Assembly: GCA_964035795.1 (NCBI GenBank)
Contig: OZ038323.1
Location: 6,186,217 to 6,250,216 of the forward strand
Length of the DNA: 64,000 nt
Source: Pterobdella sp. o SKG-2022
Lineage: Eukaryota > Annelida > Clitellata > Hirudinida > Piscicolidae
Direction: 5' to 3'
Part shown: positions 45,931 through 60,400 of the stretch, piece after piece
How the letters are laid out: each line of letters starts with the position of its first letter
How positions within the stretch are numbered: position 1 is the first letter of the stretch
The notes under the pieces: generated by a model
Told to the model about the DNA's origin: nothing
The model's database searches: none
The model's input: only the letters and a program-made list of their open reading frames with translations
Translations under genes and position numbers: made by a program

Positions 45931-46185
45931 TTTCCACCATCATTATCACAACCATCACACTCTTGACCATCATCATCACAACCATCACACTCTTGACCAT
46001 CATCACATCCATCACACTTTTGACCACCATCATCATCCCTAGCATCTTCATTACACTTTATCACCCCAACTACCATCAACCTTACAATCACCATCATCAT
46101 CACTAACATCATCACCAACATCATCACCTACATCACCACCATCATCATCACCAACATCACCACCATCATCATCATCACCAAAATG
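45931..46185. repeat. CAT/CAC tract with a 30-bp minisatellite core
   Basis: 45940-46024 has about three units of CATCACAACCATCACACTCT-type sequence, 30, 30 and 27 bp long, ending in TTGA. Degenerate CATCAC repeat follows to 46185. Confidence 0.7.
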
Positions 46186-46446
46186 ACACTTCTTTTCTCT
46201 ATAATATCACAATGAAAATCCATATTTAAACTTTGGTTTGTTTTCTTTGGTATGGCCACAACGTGTTTTCCTCTAAATTGCATAACAAGCATTCATGTCA
46301 TATATCTATGCATTAATATATATCTATGTTGTTTCAGGTGGTTATTAAAATGATGTTTACAATGGTTAAGACCCATCCTAGAATTTTTTTTCTTTTTGTT
46401 TTAACGATATTAATATTGATTGTATATATCACGATTGTTTGTATTA

Positions 46447-48549
<2,103 letters not shown>

Positions 48550-50160
48550 ATTCAACATTTCTAATATTCAGGCTATTTATTTCATCAATATTAAAATAAC
48601 ATCTAGTAATTTAGGTTTATTTTTCATCATCATCATTACTAGAACATAATTTTTTTGAACTATATAATTCATTCATTCAACATAAGATATTCAGAATCAG
48701 TTACAATGCTATATAAAAAAATAATGCTACAGCATCAAGATTAAAACAGATAGACAAAACAGTAATGTGAAAAAATTTTGAAAAAATTTCCATCAAGGCT
48801 TAAATCACATGGTAATATTTGTATCCGTTTACTAATGTAATTTCAACGATAGCACAAGTTTATGAATACTAACCGTATCTGAAGTATATTGAATAACTAT
48901 CTTTTTCAATAAATACTTTGTGTTTGTTGACCTTACAGTATAGCTATCAATTACTATCTAATACTGCAGTTATCGCCTTAATTCATAATCCTACTCAAAA
49001 CAATACAAATCTTCTAATCATCTTTATAACCAAAATAAAGATATAAACACTATACTGTTATGACTGAGAAGAAATAATTTTTATCATAAAGAAATATCAA
49101 TTTTTGATTTTATAAGCATAGTAGTAATAGTAATAATATAAGCATTTATATAACCTTTCGTGATACTCTAAGAATAAAGGGAAAATTTTAATATATTAAT
49201 TTTTAAATAATATATATTATTGGTGTTAAGATGAGGTTTAAGACTAACATACACATTTCTCACTGTATCACTACTACTACATATACTACTCACAGTATAA
49301 CAGCCATAAAGAATAGGTCTTTAAAGCCATATATTACTAACTATGACAGAAATACTAAGAAAAACACTAATACTTCAACAAAAATACTAACCACAAAACT
49401 CTTACTATGACAAAAATAATACATACTAGCCATGAGACTAACTTCAGAAAAAACAGAGTGAATTAAGCATAAGTATTACTCCAACAAACACAGGACTATA
49501 TAGGCTCCATTATGAACCACGATGCAGGCTGATTGATTTATTTGGCCATAACTTCATCATAAGAATCTGTGCAATTCCTATTGTGTGTCTGCAGTGTTCT
49601 TAATACTATTTATTAGTTTTAGGGTAATAAAGGATTTAATTGTTATTTTGGTAATGGAAGTATTTTTATTGTATTGGGTGCATATACGCTCTAAGCGGTA
49701 TCTTACAAAAACAATGCTTTGGAGATAAGTTCTGGTTTTGAGACTCTGCAGTATTGATGAATATTACTAACTCCAGTCATTATCAAGTTACCTTTGAATG
49801 TAATAAAGTTTCTTTCTCATACAACGTAAATGCAACACAGAACATGAGTTCGTACAAAAACTTGTTTTATTAGCCTGTTTTTAAAAAAGCTCTATAAGCG
49901 GCATATTGTATCGAGTTCTGATCATTTGATCCAAGAATTAATCCAATCATTATTTGACAGAAATTTTTCTATTGCTTATTTCACACTTTTAAACTTTCCC
50001 TTTTTATCGCCATTTAAGATGTTATATTCCATTTCCTTCACATAAAGAACCTATAACAATATCTAGCGCTGATTTGTGTATATGGTTTAACTGAATAGGG
50101 ATAGTATGAGAAACAGTAAACTTATTTACGAGCGCTAAATACCTTTATCGAGTCAATTGA
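48550..50160. other. Gene-free stretch
   Basis: AT-rich sequence with scattered ACTA words near the array. No supported feature. Confidence 0.4.
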
Positions 50161-50268
50161 ACAGCATTTATTATTATTATTATTACTATTATTATTATTA
50201 TTATTACTATTATTATTATTACTATTATTTGTAGATTTGCTGCAGAGGCGCTGCTCTAATCAGAAGGG

Positions 50269-50862
50269 CTATGAGAAAGAAATTTGGTTATAAAGATGCG
50301 TCTTTAAACGCTTGCGAAAAACTTTAAGAAAAGGTGAAAGACGGAGATTAAGTGGAAGAGAGTTCCATAAGTGAGGGGCGATATGCGAGAAGGAGCGATG
50401 TAAAAAAGAGTTAGAAGAGACAGGCTGATGTAGCCATAAACCAGAGTTCAAAGACCTGAGAAACTCAGGAGTCTGTCTAATGGAAAGACGGTCATATAAA
50501 TAAGCTAGCTGATTAAAATATAAGGTGTTAGCGGTGAGCCACAGAAACTTGAACTGGGCTCTTAGTACGACCTGCAGCCAATGAAGGCGATCGAGACAAG
50601 TGCGAGATGAAGAACAATAGTCGGCTTGAAGAACGGTTTTAGCAGCACGATTTTGGAGAGATTGAAACTTAGAAATAAGACAGTTCGGGAGTCGACAAAG
50701 AAGAGAGTTACAGTAATCAATCCTTGAAAGAACTAAAGAGATGATCAGGGCAACGGCAGTGTCAAAGGGTAGGAACGTGCGTGCCTGTCTGATCGCATGA
50801 AGATGAAAGTTGGATGCTTGTATGACCTGAGCTACAAAGTGTGTAACTAACAAAGTCATCAA
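50269..50862 (-). pseudogene. LINE reverse transcriptase C-terminal (thumb) remnant
   Basis: Contains SNFHLHAIRQARTFLPFD, LSRIDYCNSLLCRLPNCL, KFQSLQNRAAKTVLQ, LHWLQVVLRAQFK and HLWNSLPLNLRLSPFLKVFR. This series (RLDYCNSLL ... LHWLPV ... WNSLP) is the conserved C-terminus of CR1/L2-type RTs. No YxDD box is present, because that region is deleted. Confidence 0.85.
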
Positions 50863-51044
50863 CCTTAGAGATTGGAGAATTAATAAGTAAATCGCTTATA
50901 AAATTGACATCCTTTCCAAAGCCGGCCAAAGTGAGATTCCTGAAAGACCGAGAAGTGACATGATGAGGTGAAAGGTGGGGCCGTACGAGGTTAAGACGGC
51001 ACGAAATAAGGAAATGATCAGATTCAAAAATTTCGCTGACAGGG

Positions 51045-51650
51045 TCAGAAATAAGATGAGAGAGAAGCCGGTGTGATAACAAAATCGAGAGTATTGCCAA
51101 GCGTGTGAGTTGGAAAGTTAATATGCTGCGTCAAACCGTGCTCTCGCAAAAGAATATTAAGGGGATTTTTAAGGTGATGACAATTAGGGGTATTAAAATC
51201 TCCAGCCATTATGAAGTGATTGAATGTCGAAGAAAGAAAATAAAGATAAGCTGTGAGTTCACGAATAAAATTACTTGAGTTAGGGGGACGGTAAATAACG
51301 GAAATGGTTAAGGAACGTGTTAGGAAAGAGGCTTGGGCAGTTAATGCTTCAAAAGAAGAGTGTATTTCAGATTTTACAAGTGTCAGTTTAACGGAGTTGG
51401 AGGAAATCAAAGAAATACCACCACCGCGCTTTCCACTAGAGCGATGAGAATGTAGAACATGGTAACCTGGGGGAACAATGTCGTATTTTGTGACATTGTC
51501 GGTATCTTCCGGGATCCACGTTTCAGTCAGTGCAAGGATATCGAAACAGTGAGTGGAGATCGCGTCCAGGATAAGAGTGGATTTGTTGCGAGTGGAACGG
51601 GGATTAAGAAGGTCAAACTTCACAGAAGGAGATGGATTTTGAGGGTGCAT
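51045..51650 (-). pseudogene. LINE endonuclease domain (ORF2 N-terminus)
   Basis: The EEP-fold endonuclease motifs are present in order: LNPRSTRNKS, ILALTETWI (catalytic Glu), GGGISLI, SVIYRPPN, FIMAGDFNTPN (catalytic Asp and Asn) and LDFVI. A frameshift near 51060 moves into ISDPVSEIFESDHFLISCRL, where SDH holds the catalytic His, and the frame continues to about 50,870. The domain is thus almost complete, but its link to RT is lost. Confidence 0.8.
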
Positions 51651-51665
51651 GATTAAAGCAGGTCT

Positions 51666-52250
51666 TCATTGCCATGCCGTACGCCCCATCTTAAGTCGCA
51701 CCTGTTGCTTATACACCGGACAAGAAGAGGATGTGGTGACATGGTCATGACAAGGGCGATTTGATTTAAAGCAAGGAACACAGAAGGGAGGAGAAGATCT
51801 AGAATAGTTGTCAGACGGATGGTCTTTGCCACAGTGCTCACATACTCTAGGGTTGTGGCATTTAGATATATTATGGCCATAAGTCTGGCAATTCAGACAT
51901 ATAGTAGAGTGAATACGAGAGTGGAAAGGAAATCTACCAAAAGGGAGATGTATATTCTTGGACTTGATCAGCTTGGGAAAAACAGTGCTTGGAACTTGGA
52001 TAAGCCAATCACGGGTAGAAGGATTTCGTGCGTTAGGCCTCTGTCTGAAGGCACGGAGAGCGCTGGGATGAGCAGATGGAAAGAGGAGATTGAGAGAGGT
52101 CTCCAGTTCTTTATCCAAAACCCATGTCGGTAGACCCAGAACAGTGATTGTTGGGTTTAAAGAATTGGGTCATGGAGGCTGATGTTGGGAAGAGAGGAAA
52201 GAAAAAGTTTGGCATCTTTGAGTAAATCAGCAGAGTCTTCATTACCATTT
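51666..52250 (-). pseudogene. LINE ORF1 (gag-like, zinc knuckle)
   Basis: Upstream part (DAKLFLSSLPNISLHDPIL) and main part (KPTITVLGLPTWVLDKELET) are joined by a frameshift near 52160. The main part ends in CCHC-type knuckles (ICLNCQTYGHNISKCHNPRV, then CEHCGKDH). Such RNA-binding ORF1 proteins coat the LINE transcript. The stop at 51666 lies 16 bp before the endonuclease start. Confidence 0.75.
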
Positions 52251-52255
52251 ATTGT

Positions 52256-55200
52256 TGTATTCTAGTTTTTGCTTTTATTTGATCTTTGTTGTTCTATTAT
52301 TTTTTCTAAATTGTAATTATTTGAGGTTTTTTGTCTTGATGCTGTTATTTTTTTTATATAATTGTTATTCGATTTTTGGTGTATTTTTATTTATTATATG
52401 ACTTTAATTACCAGCACTTCTTCATTTTCTTTACTCTTCTGTTCTAATTTTACTGTCATTAACCTTTTTTGCAATACTTTTTTTATATATTGATTTTTTC
52501 AGATTGAAACATTCACAAGACATATTTTTTGCTTTTATTGATTAATTTTTAAAAATATGATGATTTGGCAAGATTTAATATATTTTATATTGAATTTACC
52601 CCTAACATAAGACGTAAATCAAAAAGTAATAAGAAGGATAAACTTATCGAAAAAATCTAACTTTTTTTGTCGTTATGATAATTTTTTTAGCATTGAGGCT
52701 ATTACATTTTTTTTTCTTTGTGATTGGTTGTATTTTTTTACACGTTTTTAATAAAAAATATCTAATTTTTAAAATATTTGTATGCATATCTTTTTTGTAT
52801 TATTATAGTTTTTTCAAAAAGTATTAAAATTTTTTTAAAAGAAAAGTTTATTTTTATTTAGTTTTATTTCATTTAAAATATAAAAACGAAAATGATTTAT
52901 ACCAGCCTATAACATGTTTTATTTAGAACAGGATCTGTACGAAAACATATAAAAATACGATACAAAACATCTATTTAAAAACAAAAAATTCTAAACACTA
53001 AATTGAAATTAATTTGGAAACATCAACTAAATAATTTTGACTGTCACGAAAAAAATAAAAAAAATTCTAAAAATTAAAAAAAATAAAAAGAAAAGAAACA
53101 AAAAATCATAATAAGAAACCAGACGGAAGTGAAGTATAAATAGGTCAAACTTCTTAGGTCTTGTTAGACGTCGTCGTCCTCACACCCACACAATAATATC
53201 ATCAATGATAAAAATAATGGAAAAATAAACAATAACATGAAAAAAAATTAAAAATAATTATAAAAATTATTTTCTATAAAATGATAATAAAAATTTAATA
53301 AATAAGGAACGTAAAATATTCAACAACAAAAAATAAAAAAACGAAGAAACTCGATAATGGCAGTCTCGTTTAAGGTTCATAATCATTACCAGGAGCACCA
53401 TCCTCCATTTCAACGTCATTATGCTTCTAATGGACTTTGCCCAGTCAGAATTACAACATTAACAATCTCTTATCATCTTTTTTGTGTCCATCATCATCTT
53501 CTTCTTCACCACCATCGTCTTTATTATCATTATCATCATACTCCACATCCTTCTCATCATCATCAATGTCATCTTCACCACCATCATCATCATCATCGTC
53601 ATTTTCACCACCACTATCATCACATGTTCATCTTCTTCGTCATCATCGTCGTCTTCGTCATTATCATCTTTACAATCATCATCATTCTCACCATTTCCAT
53701 CTTTTTCATTAATAAAATTATCATCCACACCATGATTTTTTCAAAATTATCTTCCTCATCATAACCACCTTCTTTATCATTAATTTTCTATATCATGCCA
53801 TTAAAATCTTAATCTCGGTTTTGGCATCGTTAAATATACCTTTTATGACCCAAAGTCATTGTACTATTGCATAAAGTTATTATTGGTGCCAAATTAGTGC
53901 CTTTTAATGCTTATTTATATTATCATATAATTGCTTTAATTATGGTTATTATTCATATCCTGATATTAGCACTATTATATCAGTAAATTTCATATTTTTC
54001 TGAAGATTCCTTGAACTAAAGCAGTTCACTTATTAACTCATTATTCCTCTTCCCCTTTGTAAGTTGTGGTTTTACAACTTTCGCCCTATTAATTCAATGT
54101 TTAAACAGTTTCCTATCATTTTTTCTTCTTATCATATTATTATTACTATCATCCTTCTCATTATATTACTACATCATAAAATTCATCATTATCATATTCT
54201 ATTTTCACCAACTTTGTCTATATCATCAGCATCCAACCATATTAAACGAGATAGTGGCACCAAACTAGATCACAGACCAAGCCACATCACGCCATTCCAT
54301 AATAAAACTTCATTTAAATTCAACTACATATACATGCATTCATAGGCTATTATATGTTTTGAGTGCTTAGCATTGGATTAGTATGATGTATTATTTAATA
54401 TATCATTTGAGCTCTCATAGTTGCATTCTAAGAATTAATTGATTATTCCATCACTTATATCTGCATTATTTTCAACTATTATATTATTTTACATCGATGT
54501 TTATTTTTGTTTTGCTTTTAACTGTTGTTTGTTTTTAATGTTATTTTTATTATTATTATTATTATTAGTTTTTAATGGTTATTATTTTTATAACTGTTAT
54601 TGTTTTTATTAGTTATTTTGTTATAGTTGTTTTTGAAGTCATGTTTATAAACCCTCACCGACCTTAGACAAGCTTGTGTATTTGTCTGTGTGCGTGTCTG
54701 TCTATAAATATGTCTGTTTTTCTTTGTATTCGTATTTATATATTTGAATGCACCTTTTTTATTTTTTATTAAATGGTCTTTTTTTTTTATGTCTGTATTA
54801 TTTTTTGTTTGTCTGTATCAATATTTTTCTGTTTTTCTGTATTGGTAAAAACCTTTTCAACCTCTCTAAATATTTTGTTGTTTGACTACTATTACATACA
54901 TAACCAAAGTTTGCAATTTCTTGTTCGAAAAAAAAGTGCAAAAAAAGATTTGGAAAATTTAAATGAGAAGAGTTTTGAATACAATTTAAGTAGATTTTTA
55001 TATGTATTAATTCTCTCATAGAATCGAAGCTTATTGTCTCGGGTTGTATGTGTTCATCCTATTTTCAATTACTTTATCTTTCTAATTTTTTAATTATCCA
55101 TGTGTTTATAGTGAACATGGCTATTGTCAATGCTCAGACATTTTTATAACCCAAATAAGTCCAAATGTTGGCTTTGTTGAACGAGCATTAATCGTTTTTT

Positions 55201-56570
55201 GATTATTATTTTTATTTAATGGTTAAGACATATATGTAAATTTACCAAGAACAATATAACTGGCACATTATACTAGTAGAGTAGTTTATAAAATATTATT
55301 TCAAGGTACTTATTTTAAGCATGTATAAACTGTCTAATCTATAAAATAAATTAAACTTGTGGAATTTAATGCCTCAATGATTGAATGCACAAATATAGAC
55401 AGAATAATAAAAGATGACTGTTAACTTTATATTTGTAGATAATTTATAATACCCTCATATAAACATGTGCCTTTACTTTACGTGAATACATAGACCGCTT
55501 CACTACTTGAACAAACCTCAAATATGACATTATACTTGGCACTAATATATTGATATTATTTTCATGTAATGTACGTGCAAAAGTTAATTTTTCCTCGAGC
55601 AAGTTGGAAGCATGCTTTATCACTGCGTATTTCTTCTTTTTTGAAAGCATTGATTTATGATCGAGAATCGTGCTAAAATTAACTTTGAGATGTTGGAAAC
55701 TTAAAGTTCAAATTTTATAACGTATTACCACTGAAAGAATTTTATTTTACACATTTATGTAAAAGGTTTGTTAATCACAGTTTTAAAGTAGTAAAATTAG
55801 ATTGATAAATAAGATTAAATGATATTGAAGGTTAGTCTGGAAGAATTAGCAAGTATCTCTAATTGATTCGCTATGGTCACGTAATAGGAAAGACAAATGT
55901 GAGCATGTTTATGCGTACGAAAACAAACATCTAAGTTTAAGAGTTGATATTCTTTAAGATAAATAAACCATTAAGCCGATTATTTAAAACTCATCAAGAT
56001 TATATAAAATTTTCGTAATAATTAACCTAAAAATTCAAAATTTTAAAATATTGTATAATATATTATCTTTACCTTAAGCTATTTCTATTTTATGAATTCT
56101 GAAATTGTTAAATACTTAGCGCATTTATAATTGGAATATAAAAATTTATCATATCTTTGGATAAAATAGTATGGTTGGGAGTGTTTTGCTTTACTTCGAC
56201 AAAAGGTTATTTTTTGAGCAAATATAAAGAATTTCTAAAATTGAACGATTAATTTATCTTTTATCAAGTTGAATGCATAGTAGTGTTATGTATATTAATT
56301 TTATTTGCGTCGTTTCAATTGTATATTTTTTGACGAGACGATAAAAGGTTAGATTCGTAAACATAAACTTACAGTTTAGAAAAATTTGATGCTTATAAGC
56401 CAACATAGTCATTTTAAAAGGACATTATAATAATTTTCGCGCCCTTACTCTTTGTTAATTACTTGGATCGACCTACTTAAACAACCAATAACGAGTCTAG
56501 GCTGAAATTTTAGACTCGGCCCCTTATGTCATTCATACTTAGTCTAGTTTCGACATAGAGGTTAAACTCG
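52256..56570. other. Gene-free stretch
   Basis: AT-rich DNA with a degenerate CAT/CATCATCTT tract at 53480-53720 and ATT runs near 54545. A fragment like the 130-bp family end (GATAAACTTATCGAAAAAAT) lies at about 52635. No gene recognised. Confidence 0.4.
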
Positions 56571-56580
56571 AGAATATACA

Positions 56581-56589
56581 TATATAAAA
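56581..56589 (+). promoter_or_regulatory. Candidate TATA box of the Myc gene
   Basis: TATATAAAA lies about 400 bp upstream of the Myc start, in otherwise non-repetitive sequence. If used, transcription would begin near 56,610-56,620. This is positional evidence only. Confidence 0.3.
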
Positions 56590-56988
56590 CGGATTTGAAT
56601 TCTTTTGAGATCCTTCAATGACGTCGGATTTTCTGCAGTCCGTATTTTCAAAAACCAACCATCTAAAAAAATTTTAGGAATAGACTTATACAAAAGCTAA
56701 AAATAGAATCTCAACTTTTAGCTCTATTTGTCTGAAAACGTAAATGTTGTAATTGAAAAATAATTTCTGTAAGAACTTGCATTAATTTGTTTAACAATTT
56801 GAGTTTTTGGGAGGTACAAACAACTAGTCGACAGGTTCGTTTTGGCTTTTAGTTTGCCAATAGTTATTTCCACATGTTAAGCCGGCAGGCATTGCGTAAT
56901 AGATGCTATTAAGTGAAGCAAGCTTATTTTTTGGCCTCAAGTTCATTAAGGTATTCAAACATGAACATTTCGCAGAATATTGCAAGAT

Positions 56989-57418
56989 ATGGAGATCTTG
57001 GACCTTACGGACATATTCGAGTGGTCTGAAACTGATGTAGACAACAATTTCAAGCTTCTCGATTCACCTTTGGATGATTACAACAATGAGTTGAATGAAG
57101 TGGAAGGGAATGGAGGCAATGGAATAGAGATAAATTGGGATAAATACGTAGTATCATATGATTGCCCAAAATGTGTCGGCAAGATGTTGGCGTATAACAG
57201 CAGAGGGGAGCGGATGTGGGCAGATCATATGACCCCTATCTTCAAATCACATAACACCACAAAATGTTCTCAATCTACTGAACAACCTTCCCAACACATA
57301 AGCACTTGTGCTTTTTATTACTTCCAACCACCGGAAACTAATTTCGACATTGAGTATTTAGACGCTGTCGTTAAAAAAGAAAAGAAGAGTTCACAAGGAT
57401 CTTCGCAACATTACATAG
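56989..57418 (+). CDS. myc: Myc exon A: N-terminal transactivation region
   Basis: Codons 1-143. DVDNNFKLLDSP (residues 15-26) aligns with the Myc box I core DIWKKFELLPTP, keeping F-x-L-L and a Pro-directed Ser but losing the Trp. ERMW (residues 74-77) could correspond to the Myc box II core CMW. These alignments are by eye and weak. The exon ends at a phase 1 donor (CATAG/gttggt). Confidence 0.85.
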
Positions 57419-60400
57419 GTTGGTGACGATATCATTTTTTTTCACCATGTATATTGAGATATAATGGCTATCAAGTGACATTATTGTTGTGTTTGCATGA
57501 GCAACTTTAAACCATACATTGAATTGAATGCCTTAATTCTCATTTAAAATGAACATTCATAGTTGGCCATTGGTTCACAATGCCCAATCATGCATACATC
57601 CCCTTCCTCCATTATATTTGCATTACACAACCTACCATTATCTTCTTTTTATCCTCACCTATTATTCTCTTCATTCATCCATTCTTTTTGGAATTCCTTC
57701 AGCCATTCTTCCATTGAGTTCTTATGCTAATTGTTCTGCCCACCTGTCTAGTTCCTTCACTAAAGTTGACCACTTTATTGCCTCATTTGAATTCTATCAC
57801 CTTACTATGGTATTATCTTTGAGTATGTGTGTGTATGTGTGTGTATTTTGTTGGGCCTGGTTTTGTGATTGTTAGATTCCAATGTTAGACTTTGTTTTAT
57901 ATAACTTTAATTCAAACAATTTTCAGCATTTTTTATATAATCATTGGAAATGTATTTTTCCAAATATTGAAATAATTATTTTTTTTTACTATCACAATTT
58001 CCTATTAATAAATTCTCAAGTAAGCTTCAGACATTTATCTAAATTTTTATCAAAGTGCTAACTTGAGAGCTCTCATACATATTAAAATAGAATATAATAA
58101 GTAATTTGCCTTTATAATGTCAAGTCTTATATTTTATGTTCATTCAAAGGTTGTTTCAATTGTGATAGTCCAAATATAATAATATTAGTTTATTCTAATT
58201 TACAATTAACTTAGCATTACAAGTTTATGCTAGTATTTTTATTTTAAAAATAAATTCTCACAATGTTTTTTTGAAAAGCCATTTATTTCTTCAGCTTAAA
58301 AAATGAGTTCATGTTAAAACACAAAAACTAACAATTGCACATATTCACCAATTACTAAAACCTCATTAACTCTTCAAATTTACCTCCCTCCCAAACAAAC
58401 CTTATTGCATAATTCAAACAAAAAAGAGCCAAAACCCAAAAATCATGATGACTGAATGTTTGTTCTATTCTAAGTTACTTTGGGGCTTTCTCATATGTTT
58501 ATGCATAGAGTCTATTGCCTTGCTATACTGATGCCAAATTACTTGAAAATAAGTAAATCATGAATAGCCAAAGCTAAAATAGACTAAGCTTTTAATATTT
58601 TTCAAGATTAACACAAGCTTATATTTGATAAAAATTTCAGTTAAGATGGTTATTTTAGGCACAATTACCTTTGCCCAACTACTTGGTAGGTTTATAAGTG
58701 CAGACAGTGAATAATCTTTCTAATATATACATTATAAATCGCAATATGCTCCAAAAAGTCCCATTGATACCTCCATAATGTACTTGGTAATTAATTCAAG
58801 CATTCATCAATTTATTGTCTTGGTATAATAATAATCTTTATTGTTATAATTGCTGGTATACGCAGGTTCTCATGCTAAAAAACTTTTTGGGGTTGTATAT
58901 TTTGTATAACACTACTACGTTTTAAAAATCATGTCGTTTAAAAATGATTCAGATGCGCATTCAAAAAGACGTGTTTTGACTGCTATTTTTACACCAGTAA
59001 ACATCACTTGTTATGATTTATGATGTTGTTTTAATACTCTTTTTCAAACATCTAAGAAGCTCACCTCTGTTTTTAAATTAAATCATTATCTTTTAATAAT
59101 CCATGTTTTTCTATCTTGTTTGTCTATCTATATATATTTTTAGCTATCTTATTTTTCTATTTTCATCCTAATTTACTTGAACTTGAATGAAGTATTAGTT
59201 GACACAATAGTTTCCTGAGATTTTCTACAATTAACTGTCTACTCTACTTGGCCTTTATATATTAAGTTTAATTGAGCATATACATGAGAAAAAATTATTC
59301 TCAAAATATTTTGTTTTCTCAACAAATCCTATAAATTTTCATAACTGCTGCCAATTTTGGTATATTCTAGCTAATATTAACACAAGATCATTATACACTA
59401 AAAAGTCATCGAATACTATTTAACGTGGTAGGTTTATATTAGAAATATCATGGTGCCAAGGTCATAGTACGCATAATTAACCTTGAAATACCATTCTATG
59501 AGTTTAATATTCCAGCATCGTATGTACACATTCGAATCACTGCATCATCTCATTATTAAATCCCCGGTCAATTAAAAGTAGTAACACCAATATTACAGGC
59601 GACTTAAAGACAGAGATAAAGAGAGAGGTGAAATCGTCGAGTGACTACGGCTCTGAAGACTCTGAAGACCCTCTCACCCCCATAAGCCCGGGTGCCTATT
59701 ACATTTCCATCATTCTTTGTCTCGTATCAAGCCGTTTTTGAGTTATACCGGCTAATGATTTTGCTGTAGCTGTGTATTTTGCATTATATCTTGATTATTG
59801 GCTAATCCGACAGGTTTTATGATGATTAATAAGCTTTTGATATAGGTATCTACTACAATTGCACTATTTTATTCTATCCACTGTTATGATATATCGTTGG
59901 TAACATATTGTTGATAATGTTTTAACAATGAATAATGATCTAATAGCCCTACAATAAAGCAGATGTCTTGCTATTTATCGCTCACATTTTTCATCTTGAC
60001 GCACTTGATATTAGAAATTATGCAAAAAGAATAAAATTAATAATTTCATATAAACACAAAGATAATGAATTATGAATGTTCACCAGATGATATGTACATG
60101 TTGGGGCTAGGCAGTGAGGGAGGTATGATTTATTCCTTTTTAGTGCTCTTCTGTCAAACACATGTCTTCATTTAAGCACCTTTATTAAAGCATTATCATT
60201 CATACTGACTCGACTTTGATTTAAGCAACATTGCTCTAATTGCAGAAGAAGACAATCTCATTGACGTCGTGGGTCTCGACTGTGACGTCATGTTCCACAA
60301 CAAGTTCAACGACACCACCAACGTCAAAGACGACTACAAACACACCAAAAAAAATGAGCCGCCTGATTACTTCCACAGTTCAGATGACGCATACCACTCC

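Larger units (their letters stand above)
50165..52255 (-). mobile_element. CR1/L2-like LINE with internal deletion
   Basis: Minus-strand order: a gag-like ORF1 with zinc knuckles, an apurinic-type endonuclease, then only the C-terminal end of the reverse transcriptase, then a 3' tail of AAT/AGT-type microsatellite (50168-50230). The RT fingers and the catalytic palm are missing between about 50,830 and 50,880, so the copy is non-autonomous. Sequence quality of the remaining parts is good, which suggests a fairly young insertion. Confidence 0.85.
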
